This document shows positions 16,250-25,611 of a stretch of 51,014 bases of DNA, one piece after another. The stretch is from Scytonematopsis contorta HA4267-MV1. GTDB taxonomy: Bacteria > Cyanobacteriota > Cyanobacteriia > Cyanobacteriales > Nostocaceae. The stretch is from assembly GCA_019359035.1 (NCBI GenBank), contig JAHHIC010000090.1:1-51014 (forward strand), read 5' to 3'. Made by a program: the position numbers and the translations under genes. A model generated the notes under the pieces. It searched no databases. It saw nothing but the letters and a program-made list of their open reading frames with translations, and had not been told where the DNA came from. Positions within the stretch are counted from its first letter, which is position 1; every line of letters starts with the position of its first letter.

Positions 16250-17029
16250 ATGAGCATAGGAAGAGTTTTTGTACTAACAAAAAACGTATTTACGGAAGTA
16301 GTACGCGAACGTATTTTATTTATTATTGGTTTTTATGCATTAATACTGGCAGCAGCTTTTCGTTTACTCCCGGAATTAGCCGCTAGCACAGAAGACAAAA
16401 TGTTTTTAGACTTTGGTCTAGCAATGATGAGCCTTCTTGGTGTAATTGTTGCAGTATTTGTCGGAACAGGAATGGTGAACAAAGAAATCGAAAAACGTAC
16501 TTTATTAGTATTAATCGCTAAACCAGTCAACCGTACAGAATTTATTATCAGCAAATACTTAGGCTTGTCAGCAGTATTGGGAGTACTCATTGCTGCTATG
16601 ACAATAATTTACCTAGGATTTTTGCGATACGGGAATATTCCATATCCATTAACAAGTATTTTACTTGCTGTACTTTTTCTTTTCTTACAGTTATCTTTAG
16701 TTGCCGCAGCTGCTATAGCTCTAGGAGTATTTACTAACTCATTATTAGCAGCACCCCTAACATTCGGCGTATATTTCATGGGAAATATCACAGAAGATTT
16801 ACTCAAAGTTGGTCGTATCAGTAACAATCCAGATGTGGAACGACTCACTAAAGGTTTGTATCTAGTTTTGCCAGACTTATCGCGTTTAAACTTACAAAAC
16901 GATGCCGTTTATGGTATTAAAGCACTCCCCAGCACTAGCGCTTTAATTACCAGTGCTGGTTACGGCTTACTTTACAGTGCCATGTTATTAGCAATCGCAG
17001 TATTTCTCTTTTCCCGAAAAGAATTTTAA
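16250..17029 (+). CDS. fraE: FraE, ABC-2 type permease
   Basis: A 259-aa ABC-2 permease: N-terminal NVFTEVVRERILFIIGFYALIL, the charged loop GTGMVNKEIEKRTLLVLIAKPVNRTEFIISKYLG characteristic of ABC-2 permeases, and about six transmembrane helices. Position after fraC and fraD identifies it as FraE, needed for filament integrity in Anabaena; the transported substrate is unknown. The paired ATPase is not in this window. The 210-bp gap after fraD holds a small hairpin (CCCTTCAC..GTGAGGGG) and nothing else I can name. Confidence 0.88.
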   Translation: MSIGRVFVLTKNVFTEVVRERILFIIGFYALILAAAFRLLPELAASTEDKMFLDFGLAMMSLLGVIVAVFVGTGMVNKEIEKRTLLVLIAKPVNRTEFIISKYLGLSAVLGVLIAAMTIIYLGFLRYGNIPYPLTSILLAVLFLFLQLSLVAAAAIALGVFTNSLLAAPLTFGVYFMGNITEDLLKVGRISNNPDVERLTKGLYLVLPDLSRLNLQNDAVYGIKALPSTSALITSAGYGLLYSAMLLAIAVFLFSRKEF

Positions 17030-17036
17030 TTGGTTG

Positions 17037-17130
17037 ACTGTTGACTGTCAACAGTCAACAACAGCTAATTCCATCTCTTTCCCCGCTAAAGCTATCGATG
17101 ACAGTCAACCGTCAACAGTCAACAGTCAAC
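17037..17130. repeat. TTGACTG heptamer repeats (STRR)
   Basis: TTGACTGTTGACTGTCAACAGTCAAC-type heptamers appear twice (17037-17067 and 17100-17131), in inverted arrangement able to form a hairpin. The right block overlaps the last codons and stop of the minus-strand pentapeptide-repeat gene. Confidence 0.85.
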
Positions 17131-17760
17131 AACCCTACCATCAGGCATAACAGTATTTCCGAATTTTACATGAGTCAAATTACAATCCCAAAGGTTAGCC
17201 CCTGTAAAATTGGCTTGAACTAAATTTGCCCATTGTAAATCAGCACCTGTTAAATTAGCTTGATGGAAACTAGCTTCAAGTAGAGTCGCTCCACACAACT
17301 TAGTACCAAATAAATTAGCTCTAACTAAATTAGCTTCAACCAGAGAAGCCTCAATCAATTTAGCTTCTCTCAAATCAGCTTCGCTTAAATCCGCATTACA
17401 TAAAGAAGCACCCCAAAGCTTACTTCCAGTAAATTTAGCTCTCCACAAAAAAGCATTACAAAAAGAAGCTCGTGTTGCATCAGTATTCGTAAAATTAACT
17501 TCGCACAAACAAGCATCAGTTAAATTAGCTTCACGTAAACAAGCTTCCATTAAATTTGCACCACTTAAATTAGCATTCTTGAGAACAGCTCCACTCAAAT
17601 TAGCTGCTCTCAAATCTGCTCCTATCAAGTTCATTCCGCTAAAATCAAATCCTCTTAAATCTATACCACTCAAATCATATCCACTGAAATCTTTTTGCTG
17701 TAAACATTTATCTTCGACTTGACTCGCAATCATTTCTTGTTTGCCAGCGTAATTTCGCAT
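17119..17760 (-). CDS. Pentapeptide-repeat protein
   Basis: A 213-aa protein that is almost entirely A(D/N)LxX pentapeptide repeats from about residue 25 to 195 (DLSGIDLRGFDFSGMNLIGADLRAANL and so on), predicted to form a right-handed quadrilateral beta-helix. It has a short N-terminal tail (MRNYAGKQEMIASQVEDKCLQQK) and the common C-terminal cap HVKFGNTVMPDGRV. Cyanobacteria carry dozens; functions are mostly unknown and there is no signal peptide here. The final VVDC and stop codon are read from the TTGACTG repeat, so the true C-terminus has probably been replaced by repeat DNA. The 240-bp gap to the next gene shows nothing I can name. Confidence 0.9.
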   Translation of the reverse strand: MRNYAGKQEMIASQVEDKCLQQKDFSGYDLSGIDLRGFDFSGMNLIGADLRAANLSGAVLKNANLSGANLMEACLREANLTDACLCEVNFTNTDATRASFCNAFLWRAKFTGSKLWGASLCNADLSEADLREAKLIEASLVEANLVRANLFGTKLCGATLLEASFHQANLTGADLQWANLVQANFTGANLWDCNLTHVKFGNTVMPDGRVVDC

Positions 17761-18000
17761 GGTATTTTTCCTATCTAAAGAGGATTTTATTCGGGGGAGT
17801 TATATCTCAAAAAGTCCTGACAATATATGGAAAACTTGATATTGAAAAGTTTAATGAGAATAGCTTCACACAGTTGAAATCCTAGCTGGAAAGCGTAGTC
17901 ATCATATATTAATTTATTACTGCGATGTATATGTTTATATTTTGTAATATTACTTTAATAAAAATAACCTAATATGACTTTAGGTTACCGACGATAAAGC

Positions 18001-18882
18001 TTAATCACCCCAAGTTTGTAATTGCAGATAAACTAACACCAGTGTAAATCCCAGCAACACGGTAGCAGCAGCAGCAGCATAGCCAAAATCAAATTGACCA
18101 AAAGCTTCTTGATAAATATAGTAAACCAGTAAATTCGTAGAATTTAGAGGTCCCCCAGCAGTAACTACATATACTTGCTCAAAGCTGCGTAATGTAAATA
18201 TCACAGTCGTAATAGCAGCAAAAATCAAAGTTGGTCTCAGTCCGGGTAAAGTAATATGCCAAAACTGTTGCCAAGAATTTGCACCATCTAATTCAGCAGC
18301 TTCATAACGACTGGAAGGTATTGTTTGCAGTCCAGCTAAAAATACCACCATATTAAAGCCAAGTTGTTTCCAAATACTTAGTAAAATTAATACAGGCATA
18401 GCCCAAAATGCATCTCCCAACCAAGGTATAGGAGCAATTCCAATCACCTCAAGAAGTGAATTTATGGGGCCATCATTTTGGAACAACCAACGAAAACCTA
18501 AGCCTGCAGCCACAAGAGAGATAATAGAAGGTAAAAAATAGGCACTCCTTAACAATCCTCGCAAAGCCAATGATTGGTTTAAAAGCGCAGCCAATCCCAA
18601 AGAAATAACTAAACTAGGAATTACCGTAGCGACTGTGAAATATACTGTATTACCAATAATTTGCCAAAAATCAGGATTAAGGAGTAAGCGCAAATAATTT
18701 TTTAACCCCACTGGGTACATACCAGCAGCAGTAAAACTACCAGCAGTAAAACTCAGAAAAAACAAGTAGACAATTGGCCAGATGATAAAAAGACCCAATA
18801 AAATTAATGCGGGTGTGAGAAAAACCCAAGCAGCGACTGTATCATTATCCAACCAAGACTTATTACTATATGATTTTGTCAT
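18001..18882 (-). CDS. Carbohydrate ABC transporter permease (MalF/UgpA type)
   Basis: A 293-aa permease of the binding-protein-dependent type with six transmembrane helices (AAWVFLTPALILLGLFIIWP first) and the cytoplasmic EAA loop YEAAELDGANSWQQFWHITLPGLRP that docks to the ATPase. Length and N-terminal pattern match the first permease of sugar or glycerol-3-phosphate importers. The second permease, the solute-binding protein and the ATPase are absent from the window, so the substrate is unknown and partners must be encoded elsewhere. The start is fixed by ATG after GAGGAAAATTTTAG. Confidence 0.9.
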   Translation of the reverse strand: MTKSYSNKSWLDNDTVAAWVFLTPALILLGLFIIWPIVYLFFLSFTAGSFTAAGMYPVGLKNYLRLLLNPDFWQIIGNTVYFTVATVIPSLVISLGLAALLNQSLALRGLLRSAYFLPSIISLVAAGLGFRWLFQNDGPINSLLEVIGIAPIPWLGDAFWAMPVLILLSIWKQLGFNMVVFLAGLQTIPSSRYEAAELDGANSWQQFWHITLPGLRPTLIFAAITTVIFTLRSFEQVYVVTAGGPLNSTNLLVYYIYQEAFGQFDFGYAAAAATVLLGFTLVLVYLQLQTWGD

Positions 18883-18937
18883 CTAAAATTTTCCTCCTCA
18901 AAAATTAACGTAACCAAAATCCAAAATCTAAAATACA

Positions 18938-18962
18938 TTAGCCATTAGCCATTAGCCATTGA
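18938..18962. repeat. ATTAGCC heptamer repeat (STRR)
   Basis: Three to four copies of CATTAGC/ATTAGCC immediately upstream of purN, reaching to within about 8 bp of its ATG, so it replaces the normal ribosome-binding region. Confidence 0.8.
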
Positions 18963-18968
18963 CTTTTT

Positions 18969-19637
18969 ATGACCCTTAGCTCTGATTTTACCCCTAGCTT
19001 GATTTCTCCTGATGTGGTTGCATCCAATTTTAGTGACAATAAGTCTATTCAAAAACCTGTAAGACTGGGAATAATGGCTTCGGGTAATGGTAGTAATTTT
19101 GAAGCTGTAGCCCAAGCGATTCATGACGGACAGCTAAAAGCCACTATCCAAGTTGTGGTTTACAATAACTCAGACGCTTTTGTTGCTACTAGAGCTGCTA
19201 ATTGGGATATACCTTCTGTTTTATTAAATCATCGCGAATACCCAAACCGAGAAGCTTTTGACAGCAAAATAGTTGAAACATTACAAGAGTATGATGTTGA
19301 ATTAGTAATTATGGCTGGTTGGATGCGACTTGTGACCCCAGTGTTAATTGACGCTTGGACAAACAAAATAATTAATATTCATCCTAGCTTGTTACCTAGT
19401 TTCAAAGGAACCCGCGCTATCGAACAAGCTTTGGAATCTGGTGTAAAAATTGCTGGGTGTACCGCGCATTTGGTGTGTTTAGAAATGGATAGTGGACCGA
19501 TTTTAATGCAAGCTGCTGTGCCAATATTACCCGATGATACTTCGGAAACACTTCATGCCAGAATTCAAAAACAAGAGCATCGTATTTTACCAATGGCTAT
19601 CGCGATTGCCGCTTCTAATGGTCTGTTTAAATTTTAA
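18969..19637 (+). CDS. purN: Phosphoribosylglycinamide formyltransferase PurN
   Basis: A 222-aa enzyme transferring formyl from 10-formyl-THF to GAR, the third step of purine synthesis. The core begins RLGIMASGNGSNFEAVAQAI (residues about 32-51); the folate and catalytic region reads LVIMAGWMRLVTPVLI, NIHPSLLPSFKG (catalytic Asn and His) and the loop with HLVCLEMDSGPILMQAAVPI (catalytic Asp). It carries about 30 extra N-terminal residues compared with the E. coli enzyme. No Shine-Dalgarno is visible because a heptamer repeat occupies the position; a start nearer the core is possible. Confidence 0.93.
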   Translation: MTLSSDFTPSLISPDVVASNFSDNKSIQKPVRLGIMASGNGSNFEAVAQAIHDGQLKATIQVVVYNNSDAFVATRAANWDIPSVLLNHREYPNREAFDSKIVETLQEYDVELVIMAGWMRLVTPVLIDAWTNKIINIHPSLLPSFKGTRAIEQALESGVKIAGCTAHLVCLEMDSGPILMQAAVPILPDDTSETLHARIQKQEHRILPMAIAIAASNGLFKF

Positions 19638-19758
19638 GTCATCGTAAAATATAAATTTTTTCATTCTTATGAAATAAAGCAAGTCTACAAGCTAACAATT
19701 GCAACAGTCAAGAATATATAATAGACAGTTATGCTTTAAGGTGCAGGAGAGAAGAATT

Positions 19759-20190
19759 ATGGCTAATGTTAGTGTTGCCCAAGGTAGTTGCCTGTGTGGA
19801 GCGGTAAGAATATCCGCGAAAAATATGATTAATCTCGTGGGAGCTTGTCATTGTAATATGTGTAGAAAATGGGGTGGAGCAGCTTTTTTAGCCGTTGAGT
19901 GTGGCAGTGATGTTAGTTTTTCAGGTGAAGAAAATATCGGCGTTTATCAATCTTCCGAATGGGCAGAACGTGGATTCTGCCAGAAGTGCGGTAGCCATTT
20001 ATTTTACAAATTGAAACAAAATAATCAACACTTTATCCCTGTTGGACTCTTCGATAATAGCGAAGGTCTCCGGTTCGACCATCAGGTTTTCATTGACGAA
20101 AAGCCCGAATATTACTCATTTGCCAATGAAACCCACAATATGACAGGAGCAGAGTTATTTGCACAGTTTGCACCGACATCAGATAACTAG
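19759..20190 (+). CDS. GFA-family (CENP-V/GFA) zinc protein
   Basis: A 143-aa protein from ATG 19759, which has AGGAGAGAAGAATT in front, rather than the frame start 60 bp upstream. It shows the zinc ligands of the GFA fold: CLCGAV, CHCNMCRKWGG and FCQKCGSHLFYKL. The family is named after a glutathione-dependent formaldehyde-activating enzyme, but most members have no established activity. The length is normal. It is downstream of purN with a 120-bp gap and probably has its own promoter. Confidence 0.9.
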   Translation: MANVSVAQGSCLCGAVRISAKNMINLVGACHCNMCRKWGGAAFLAVECGSDVSFSGEENIGVYQSSEWAERGFCQKCGSHLFYKLKQNNQHFIPVGLFDNSEGLRFDHQVFIDEKPEYYSFANETHNMTGAELFAQFAPTSDN

Positions 20191-20253
20191 TATTTATGAA
20201 CTATTCATCAACATAGGCGGACGATTAAATCGCTTTGTACTTAAAGTCTTTAT

Positions 20254-20370
20254 TTTCTTGTTCCCCTTCCCTTGTAGGGAAGGGGTTAGGGGTTAGGTTC
20301 TTAGTTAATGTTTTTCTTGTTCCCCTTCCCTTGTAGGGAAGGGGTTAGGGGTTAGGTTCTTAGTTAATGT
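20254..20370. terminator. Terminator-like hairpin in a 59-bp tandem duplication
   Basis: Two copies of a 59-bp unit with the hairpin CCCCTTCCC-TTGTA-GGGAAGGGG followed by TTAGGGGTTAGG. They lie between the plus-strand GFA gene and the end of the minus-strand STAND gene, so they may terminate both. The exact repeat suggests recent duplication. Confidence 0.7.
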
Positions 20371-20391
20371 TGACACTTTTAAAACATCCTC

Positions 20392-23300
20392 TTAGTTTTC
20401 AACTGCTCCAAGAGTAATCAAAGTTTCTTTTTGCCCTTGTGTTAAACCTGTAACACCACAAATATTCATCCCCTCATAAAGTCGCTCGGTTCTTAAAATT
20501 TTAATGCATTCCTTGGTTTGCATATCCCATACATTGATAGTCGAATTCGCATCCCCACTCACCAATGTCTCACCTTCTGGACTTAAAGCTAGAGACATCA
20601 CCCAGGTATTACTTGCTTGCAAAGTTTCCAGACAGCAACCTGTCGTCACGTCCCAAAATTTTATAGTTTTGTCGCTACTGCAACTAACAAGAGTTTTGCT
20701 ATCTGGAGTAAAGACAACAGCCCAAATCCAATTTTCATGTCCCGAAAGTATATGAATACAATCACCACTACTAACATTCCATAGCCTAATAGTATGGTCG
20801 GAGCTACAGCCAGTAGCAATAATACTACCATCTGGACTAAAGTTTACCCGCCACACCCAATGATTGTGACCTTTTAATATTTGACAGCACTGCTTGGTTT
20901 CTAAATCCCAAATTCTTACCTGGTCATCAAAACTACCCGCAACCAAGGTTTTCCCATCGGGACTAAAATTCACAGACATCGCAACATGTTCAGAGAAAGT
21001 ATGCAGCAAATAACCTGTTGTGACATCCCAAAGTTTAATAGTACGGTCATAACTGCTACTAGCTAAAACTTGACCATCTGGGCTAAAAGCAACTCCCGTT
21101 ACCATACCAGCATGTCCTTGCAATATTTTTATACAATTACTTGTTGCTGTATCCCATAATCTAATAGTTTGGTCAGCGCTCCCACTAGCTAACATACGAC
21201 CGTCTGGACTCAATGCAATTGCAAAAATAAACTCAGTATGTCCAATAAAATTCCGACACCCACCTTCTAAATTCCTACCCTCTAAATTCCATAGTCTGAC
21301 AACACAGTCTTCATGACCGCTAGCGATAATTTTGCCAGAAGAATTATTGGGACTAAAAGCAAGAGCACCAACCCAATTAATTCTTGCTTTTAAAGTTCTT
21401 ATACATTCCCCATTTAGCGTATTCCACAACTTAACTGAGAAGTCATCACCACCACTAGCGAGCAAAGTACCTTGGGGATTAGAAGTAATAGTGTTAATCG
21501 AATTTGTATGTCCTTGCAAAATTTTGATACATTTCTGACTAGAAATATCCCAGAGACGAATTGTACTGTCTACGCTGGAACTAACGAGGATGTTACTTTC
21601 ACCAACAAAGCTAACTGCAAGTACTCCGTTTGAGTGCCCTTGTAGGATACCAATACAAGTACCATTTTCTATGTCCCAAAGTCTAATAGTTTTATCAAAA
21701 CTACAACTAGCAAGTATTCCTTGGGAACTAAACGCAACAGAGATAACCCAATCGCTATGTCCCTCAAAAGTTTTAATCCCAAGACCTGTTGCAACTTCCC
21801 AAAGCTGAACATTATAATTATGTCCAGCAGAAGCGAACATTGAAGCATCTGGACTCAACGCAATAGATATTTTTGGGCTGTAATATCCTGCTAAAATTTT
21901 AGTGCATTCCCCTGAAGCTATATCCCAAATTCTCAATGTCAAGTCGCTACTTCCACTAATTAACCTTTTGCCGTCAGGGGTAAATACGATAGAAAAAATA
22001 GCGTTTGTATGTCCCTGTAGAGTTTTGAAACACTCTCCTTTACTTATATCCCAAAGCTTAATTACTTTATCATCCGAACCAGTAGCAAGAACACTACCAT
22101 CTGGACTAAAACTAATGCACCATATAGGGTGAAAATGCCCCAAAAATTTTATCAGTTGTTGACCACTAGTGACATCCCACAAACAAATATAGCCTTCGGT
22201 GTGACCTGTTGCCAAAATTTTCCCATCCGGGCTAAAGGTTATAGCCATTGCAGTAGAAAAGGTTTTGGCAAATACTGATTTAGATAAGTCAGCATGAGAA
22301 AAGTTTACTTGCTTTAAAGATATATCTTGAAGATATGCTTGCCAGATAGTTAGATAAGAAAAGTTATAGCCTGTTAAATCTGTTTGTAAGTAAGAGAAAA
22401 GATTGAGGATATTTCCGCTTGCATATCCTGGTTGTAGTTGGAAATTTTTAAGTTGATAATTTTCAAGTGTATTTTCTATTTCTTCTATATTTTTCTGTTG
22501 CAAGTTATTTAATATTTCGTTTAAATGGGTTAGAATACCCTGTTTTGTTTGAAGTTTCACCAGTAGTTGTTCAATTACTGGTTGAAGAATTAATTTAATT
22601 TGAGCAAGACGAATATAATCTTTTGCTGTCGCTTTAATTAAAGCATGGGTGTTGAAGAGGGTAGAGACCGAATAAATTCGGTCTCTACGGTGTGGTTCTA
22701 ATTGCCATTCGCTAATTTCTTTACTAATTTGCTCAATCAGTTGGTCTACCACATATTCCATTACTACAGGTTGGAGAGTAAACTGCACGGGAGTCTGTGG
22801 AAGTGATTTTTTTTCAATTAAATTTCGTCGTCCTAAAGATTCTAAAGCTTCCAAAACTTTCATGGAAGATATAGGTAACACTAAATCAGCACGCAATTCA
22901 GTTAAAGTAACTGGTTCCCGATTAATTGCTAACCAATACATCAAGTCTTTTTCAAGTTGAGAAAGACGGTAAAATTGCTGTGACAGTAAATCATAAATAC
23001 TACCAAATACTTTTGCTCCTTGAGCCATAAATTCAGCTATATCACCGTCAAATAATTCTTGAATAGTGGTAGCAATAATTTTTATAGCTAAAGGATTTCC
23101 TGCGTAATGCTGTATTAAGTTTTTCCATTCTGTATCGGAACCGTAGAAAAAGCTTTTGCTTTTAACTAATTCCAAAGCCGCGTTTTCTTTTAGACCTGGT
23201 AATTGTAATGCTCTGACTGGTAGAGTATCACCTTCCAGCGTTGCTACCTCCTGGGGTTTTTCTCGACTTGTCAGCACTACACAGCTATTATGAGGGATTT

Positions 23301-24156
23301 CTCCTAATTGTTGTAATAGTAGTCCGTAATCCTCGTATCCGAGTTGATAATTTCCGGCACGGTCAGTACTGGCTAAAATTGATTCTACGTTGTCTAGTAC
23401 TACTAAGCAACGATAGGAACGCAAATGATTCATTAATTGGGAGATACGTTCGTTAATATTTTCCGATAACTTGATGGGTTCGCACTTAGCAAAAAATTGC
23501 AGCAAGTTTGCCAGTAAATCTCCTAAAGGTGGACTGTTGCGAAGACTACGCCAAATTACAAACTCAAATTCTCCCTGGATTTGCTGCGCTAGTTTTACCG
23601 ATAGCGAAGTTTTACCGATTCCACCCATCCCTAACAGGGCAATTAACCGACAACGGTCATGAGTAATATAGTATTCTAATTTTCCAAGCTCGTCTGCACG
23701 TCCGAAAAAAACTGAGACATCAACCGCTTCTCCCCAGTCGTTGAGGGGAGTGGGGAGTGGGGAGTAGGGAGTTGGGGGGGATAAGGGAGATGGGGGAGAT
23801 GAGGGGGATGAGGAAGGTAAATTAATTTCTTTGTTTTCCCCACTTTGTATAGACGCTATAAATCGCGTCTCTACCAATTCCCCACTCCCCAACTTCACAA
23901 AGTCGTTTTTTGTTAAATCTAAAGCGAAGCCTCGAAAGAAATACTCTAGGGTTTGCTTGTCTACTCCTTCTTCTCGTGTCATTACTTTCGAGACTGTGAA
24001 GGGTGCAAGTTGAGTGCGATCGCTGAGTTCCTCTAAGGTAAATCTAGCGTTGTCGTTTTCCAAAACTTCAGCTTGATGCTTAGCCTCTTGGAGCTTGTTC
24101 CACCCCTGGAGACTTAGGATAACTCCGCGTCTACGTTTTTGTTTGGAGGGTTCCAT
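20392..24156 (-). CDS. STAND protein: HTH, NB-ARC NTPase, 14 WD40 repeats
   Basis: A 1254-aa signal-transduction NTPase. Residues 1-90 are a helix-turn-helix domain ([21 protein letters not shown]). Residues 90-140 are a low-complexity linker. NB-ARC spans about 145-440 with P-loop [13 protein letters not shown] (about 172), Walker [11 protein letters not shown] and sensor [10 protein letters not shown] winged-helix and linker region follows (440-600), then a short pentapeptide-like stretch ([21 protein letters not shown]), then 14 WD40 blades (about 635-1230) counted by their (L/I/V/F)W(D/N/E) ends. Such STAND proteins act as sensors that oligomerise on ligand binding; in bacteria many are suspected of phage defence or transcriptional control. 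The linker holds translated intergenic repeats (23745-23874) and another lies at 22661-22688. Confidence 0.92.
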   Translation of the reverse strand: MEPSKQKRRRGVILSLQGWNKLQEAKHQAEVLENDNARFTLEELSDRTQLAPFTVSKVMTREEGVDKQTLEYFFRGFALDLTKNDFVKLGSGELVETRFIASIQSGENKEINLPSSSPSSPPSPLSPPTPYSPLPTPLNDWGEAVDVSVFFGRADELGKLEYYITHDRCRLIALLGMGGIGKTSLSVKLAQQIQGEFEFVIWRSLRNSPPLGDLLANLLQFFAKCEPIKLSENINERISQLMNHLRSYRCLVVLDNVESILASTDRAGNYQLGYEDYGLLLQQLGEIPHNSCVVLTSREKPQEVATLEGDTLPVRALQLPGLKENAALELVKSKSFFYGSDTEWKNLIQHYAGNPLAIKIIATTIQELFDGDIAEFMAQGAKVFGSIYDLLSQQFYRLSQLEKDLMYWLAINREPVTLTELRADLVLPISSMKVLEALESLGRRNLIEKKSLPQTPVQFTLQPVVMEYVVDQLIEQISKEISEWQLEPHRRDRIYSVSTLFNTHALIKATAKDYIRLAQIKLILQPVIEQLLVKLQTKQGILTHLNEILNNLQQKNIEEIENTLENYQLKNFQLQPGYASGNILNLFSYLQTDLTGYNFSYLTIWQAYLQDISLKQVNFSHADLSKSVFAKTFSTAMAITFSPDGKILATGHTEGYICLWDVTSGQQLIKFLGHFHPIWCISFSPDGSVLATGSDDKVIKLWDISKGECFKTLQGHTNAIFSIVFTPDGKRLISGSSDLTLRIWDIASGECTKILAGYYSPKISIALSPDASMFASAGHNYNVQLWEVATGLGIKTFEGHSDWVISVAFSSQGILASCSFDKTIRLWDIENGTCIGILQGHSNGVLAVSFVGESNILVSSSVDSTIRLWDISSQKCIKILQGHTNSINTITSNPQGTLLASGGDDFSVKLWNTLNGECIRTLKARINWVGALAFSPNNSSGKIIASGHEDCVVRLWNLEGRNLEGGCRNFIGHTEFIFAIALSPDGRMLASGSADQTIRLWDTATSNCIKILQGHAGMVTGVAFSPDGQVLASSSYDRTIKLWDVTTGYLLHTFSEHVAMSVNFSPDGKTLVAGSFDDQVRIWDLETKQCCQILKGHNHWVWRVNFSPDGSIIATGCSSDHTIRLWNVSSGDCIHILSGHENWIWAVVFTPDSKTLVSCSSDKTIKFWDVTTGCCLETLQASNTWVMSLALSPEGETLVSGDANSTINVWDMQTKECIKILRTERLYEGMNICGVTGLTQGQKETLITLGAVEN
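22661..22688. repeat. GTAGAGAC palindrome inside the STAND gene
   Basis: GTAGAGACCGAAT-AA-ATTCGGTCTCTAC, with 13-bp arms. It is translated in frame as part of [13 protein letters not shown], in the region between NB-ARC and the WD40 blades. It is the same family as the intergenic GAGACG palindromes but with a different centre. Confidence 0.8.
23745..23874. repeat. STRR and GTAGAGAC palindrome translated in the STAND linker
   Basis: GGGGAGTGGGGAGTAGGG-type heptamers and a GGGGGAGATGAGGG stretch (23745-23815) encode a Ser/Pro-only linker ([18 protein letters not shown]..). Next to it, GTATAGACGCTA/TAAATCGCGTCTCTAC (23847-23874) encodes [10 protein letters not shown]. Both are intergenic repeat types elsewhere in the window. 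Confidence 0.85.
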
Positions 24157-24237
24157 AGGGTTGTGAGACTAAGTTTATGTAAATCTTACTGGTCTTAAGC
24201 TAAGTTAACGAACTATTTTAGATTTTATACAAAATCT

Positions 24238-24264
24238 GTAGAGACGCGATATATCGCGTCTCTG
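24238..24264. repeat. GTAGAGACGCGATAT palindrome
   Basis: GTAGAGACGCGAT/ATATCGCGTCTCTGG, just upstream of the STAND gene start. It lies in a 411-bp non-coding stretch that also holds the hairpin repeat at 24353 and the shared leader at 24455. Confidence 0.85.
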
Positions 24265-24352
24265 GTTTATTGCGTCTCCGATTTAGGGACTTCCAAATAA
24301 AACAATCACCTATTTTGATTGTGGAATTGCATGGAATATCGGCAATAGGAGC

Positions 24353-24380
24353 GGGCGGGCAAGGATGCCCACCCCACAAG
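24353..24380 (+). repeat. GGGCGGGCAAGG hairpin repeat, copy 3
   Basis: Near-identical to the copy at 149-177 but without a neighbouring tandem array, so it may represent the unexpanded state. Confidence 0.9.
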
Positions 24381-24454
24381 ATTGAAGAATTTATTTTTTG
24401 GAGTTCCCTTATTGCCTCTCTTCAAATTATCATCGAGAAGTTTTACGTTACAAA

Positions 24455-24498
24455 ACTTAACTTAGCACTTAACGCCTTTATCTTTACTGGTGCAAACA
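24455..24498 (+). promoter_or_regulatory. Conserved leader motif shared with 46050-46096
   Basis: CTTAACTTAGCACTTAACGCC followed by TTTATCTTTACTGGTG matches, with a one-base gap and about four mismatches, the stretch upstream of the orphan ndhK at 46050. Here it lies about 70 bp before the 76-aa gene, which has AAGGAG at the normal distance. Whether it is a promoter, an mRNA leader or a mobile repeat end cannot be decided from two copies. Confidence 0.4.
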
Positions 24499-24568
24499 GA
24501 TTGGCCGAGAGAGACTGTATTTGTAAGTGTTTACAAAACTTAAAAAATGAAAAGGAGAACTAAAGATT

Positions 24569-24799
24569 ATGTTTGCACCAATGGTTACTTTTACTCGTAA
24601 TTATTTAGGTAAAGCCCAGTTTAATCAATTACGTGGCAAATTGATTGCACTACACGCTCAGGTGATAACTAACTTTTGCGAATATTTTAAGATTGAGCGC
24701 ACTACTCGTCAGAATCTAATACGTTTAGCTCGCGATAATGGTAAGCGGATAAAGCATGGGTATAAGAATGAACTATATTTTTTAAAAAAAAATGTATAG
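24569..24799 (+). CDS. Small conserved cyanobacterial protein, 76 aa
   Basis: MFAPMVTFTRNYLGKAQFNQLRGKLIALHAQVITNFC.. and a C-terminal RQNLIRLARDNGKRIKHG. I recognise this as a small basic protein family found across filamentous cyanobacteria, sometimes loosely called an electron transporter, with no proven function. AAAAGGAGAACTAAAGATT precedes the ATG, a strong ribosome-binding site. The usual ending is LARDNGKxLGLLA; here a longer KHGYKNELYFLKKNV tail replaces it, probably through a change near the 3' end. Confidence 0.7.
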   Translation: MFAPMVTFTRNYLGKAQFNQLRGKLIALHAQVITNFCEYFKIERTTRQNLIRLARDNGKRIKHGYKNELYFLKKNV

Positions 24800-25130
24800 A
24801 ATAAGAGTTGACACCTTCAGCGCCACTTGTATCAATAGTTGTAAGTATACTTACTTTGGCTGGTTGATAACTTCCTGTGAAAAGTCAGATTTGTAACTTG
24901 GATGTTGAAAAAGATTATATTGCAATACGTTCTATGGCGGGACTCAAAAAAAGTAATAGGTTCACAGTAAAAAAATTGAAATCAGCTTTCTATCAAATTC
25001 CCCAAAGGTATACTATTGTCAATCAAAATAGCTTATTATTCTTATTTTTTTCACTAGACCTCCTTTGGAGACCTCTCCGGGGTAAGTAGTCCCCTGTATG
25101 CGAAGAGAAGTTGTAAGGGAGAAGTAAACT

Positions 25131-25238
25131 CTTATTTATTGCGCCCCCAAACTGTTTGTCGAGTTATAAAATCCTCCAGTTCAAGAGTACCTAATAGGGT
25201 ACTGTCTAAACGACATTATAGGTCGCACAATAAATAGG
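25131..25238. ncRNA. Possible structured RNA or palindromic element
   Basis: CTTATTTATTG (25131-25141) pairs over 11 bp with CAATAAATAGG (25228-25238). Inside, TGTCG (25157) can pair with CGACA (25211), and AGTACC (25186) with GGTACT (25198). A further GCTAG/CTAGC hairpin follows at 25241-25270. This nested fold lies in the 811-bp stretch (24800-25611) without a confident gene. It may be a small RNA or a decayed element end; no promoter or terminator was identified. Strand is not determined. Confidence 0.3.
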
Positions 25239-25291
25239 AAGCTAGTAAAAATTGTTGTCTACTTTCTAGCAAACGGAGGTTTTGCGATGAA

Positions 25292-25402
25292 TTAGACCTT
25301 GTATTTCTCAATACTCATCGCCAAACCATAATCAGGGTAAATACCGTTTGTGCCCACAGAAACACCATTATTTCAATAAAATTCCAACTTATCGTATTCA
25401 GC
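25292..25402 (-). pseudogene. Possible 3' remnant of a minus-strand gene
   Basis: The minus strand reads AEYDKLEFY, a stop (TGA), then NNGVSVGTNGIYPDYGLAMS and IEKYKV before TAA. The protein-like composition on both sides of an in-frame stop suggests a decayed coding tail. I cannot name the family, and chance is not excluded. Confidence 0.25.
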
Positions 25403-25569
25403 CTTAATTATTGATAATGTGTGAAATGAGAATTTAACCTTTTATCTACTATTAAAAAATAAGATTTATTATTAATCTTATTTTCCCATTAAATGTAAAA
25501 GCTAGCTTTTTGTTCCTGTAGATTTTGCTCTCTTAAGGTGCATTTGTCTTAATAGAACATCACATATTC

Positions 25570-25602
25570 ATCCTCACAAGTATTTATCCTCACAAGGAGG
25601 AT
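25570..25602 (+). promoter_or_regulatory. Ribosome-binding-site hairpin with duplicated anti-SD
   Basis: The strong Shine-Dalgarno AAGGAGG (25594-25600) lies 11 bp before ATG 25612. ATCCTC at 25586-25591 can pair fully with GAGGAT at 25597-25602 around a 5-nt loop. A second ATCCTC at 25570-25575 lies in a duplicated TATTYATCCTCACAAG block, giving an alternative partner. This would hide the SD in the mRNA. Confidence 0.5.
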
Positions 25603-25611
25603 ACTATCTCC

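Noticed and set aside
24877-25089. 70-aa ORF starting GTG
   Set aside because: No ribosome-binding site, no recognisable family, AT-rich composition like the flanking non-coding DNA.
25090-25300. 6S RNA
   Set aside because: There is a hairpin fold, but I could not recognise the 6S central bulge or conserved closing elements; left as an unnamed possible structured RNA.
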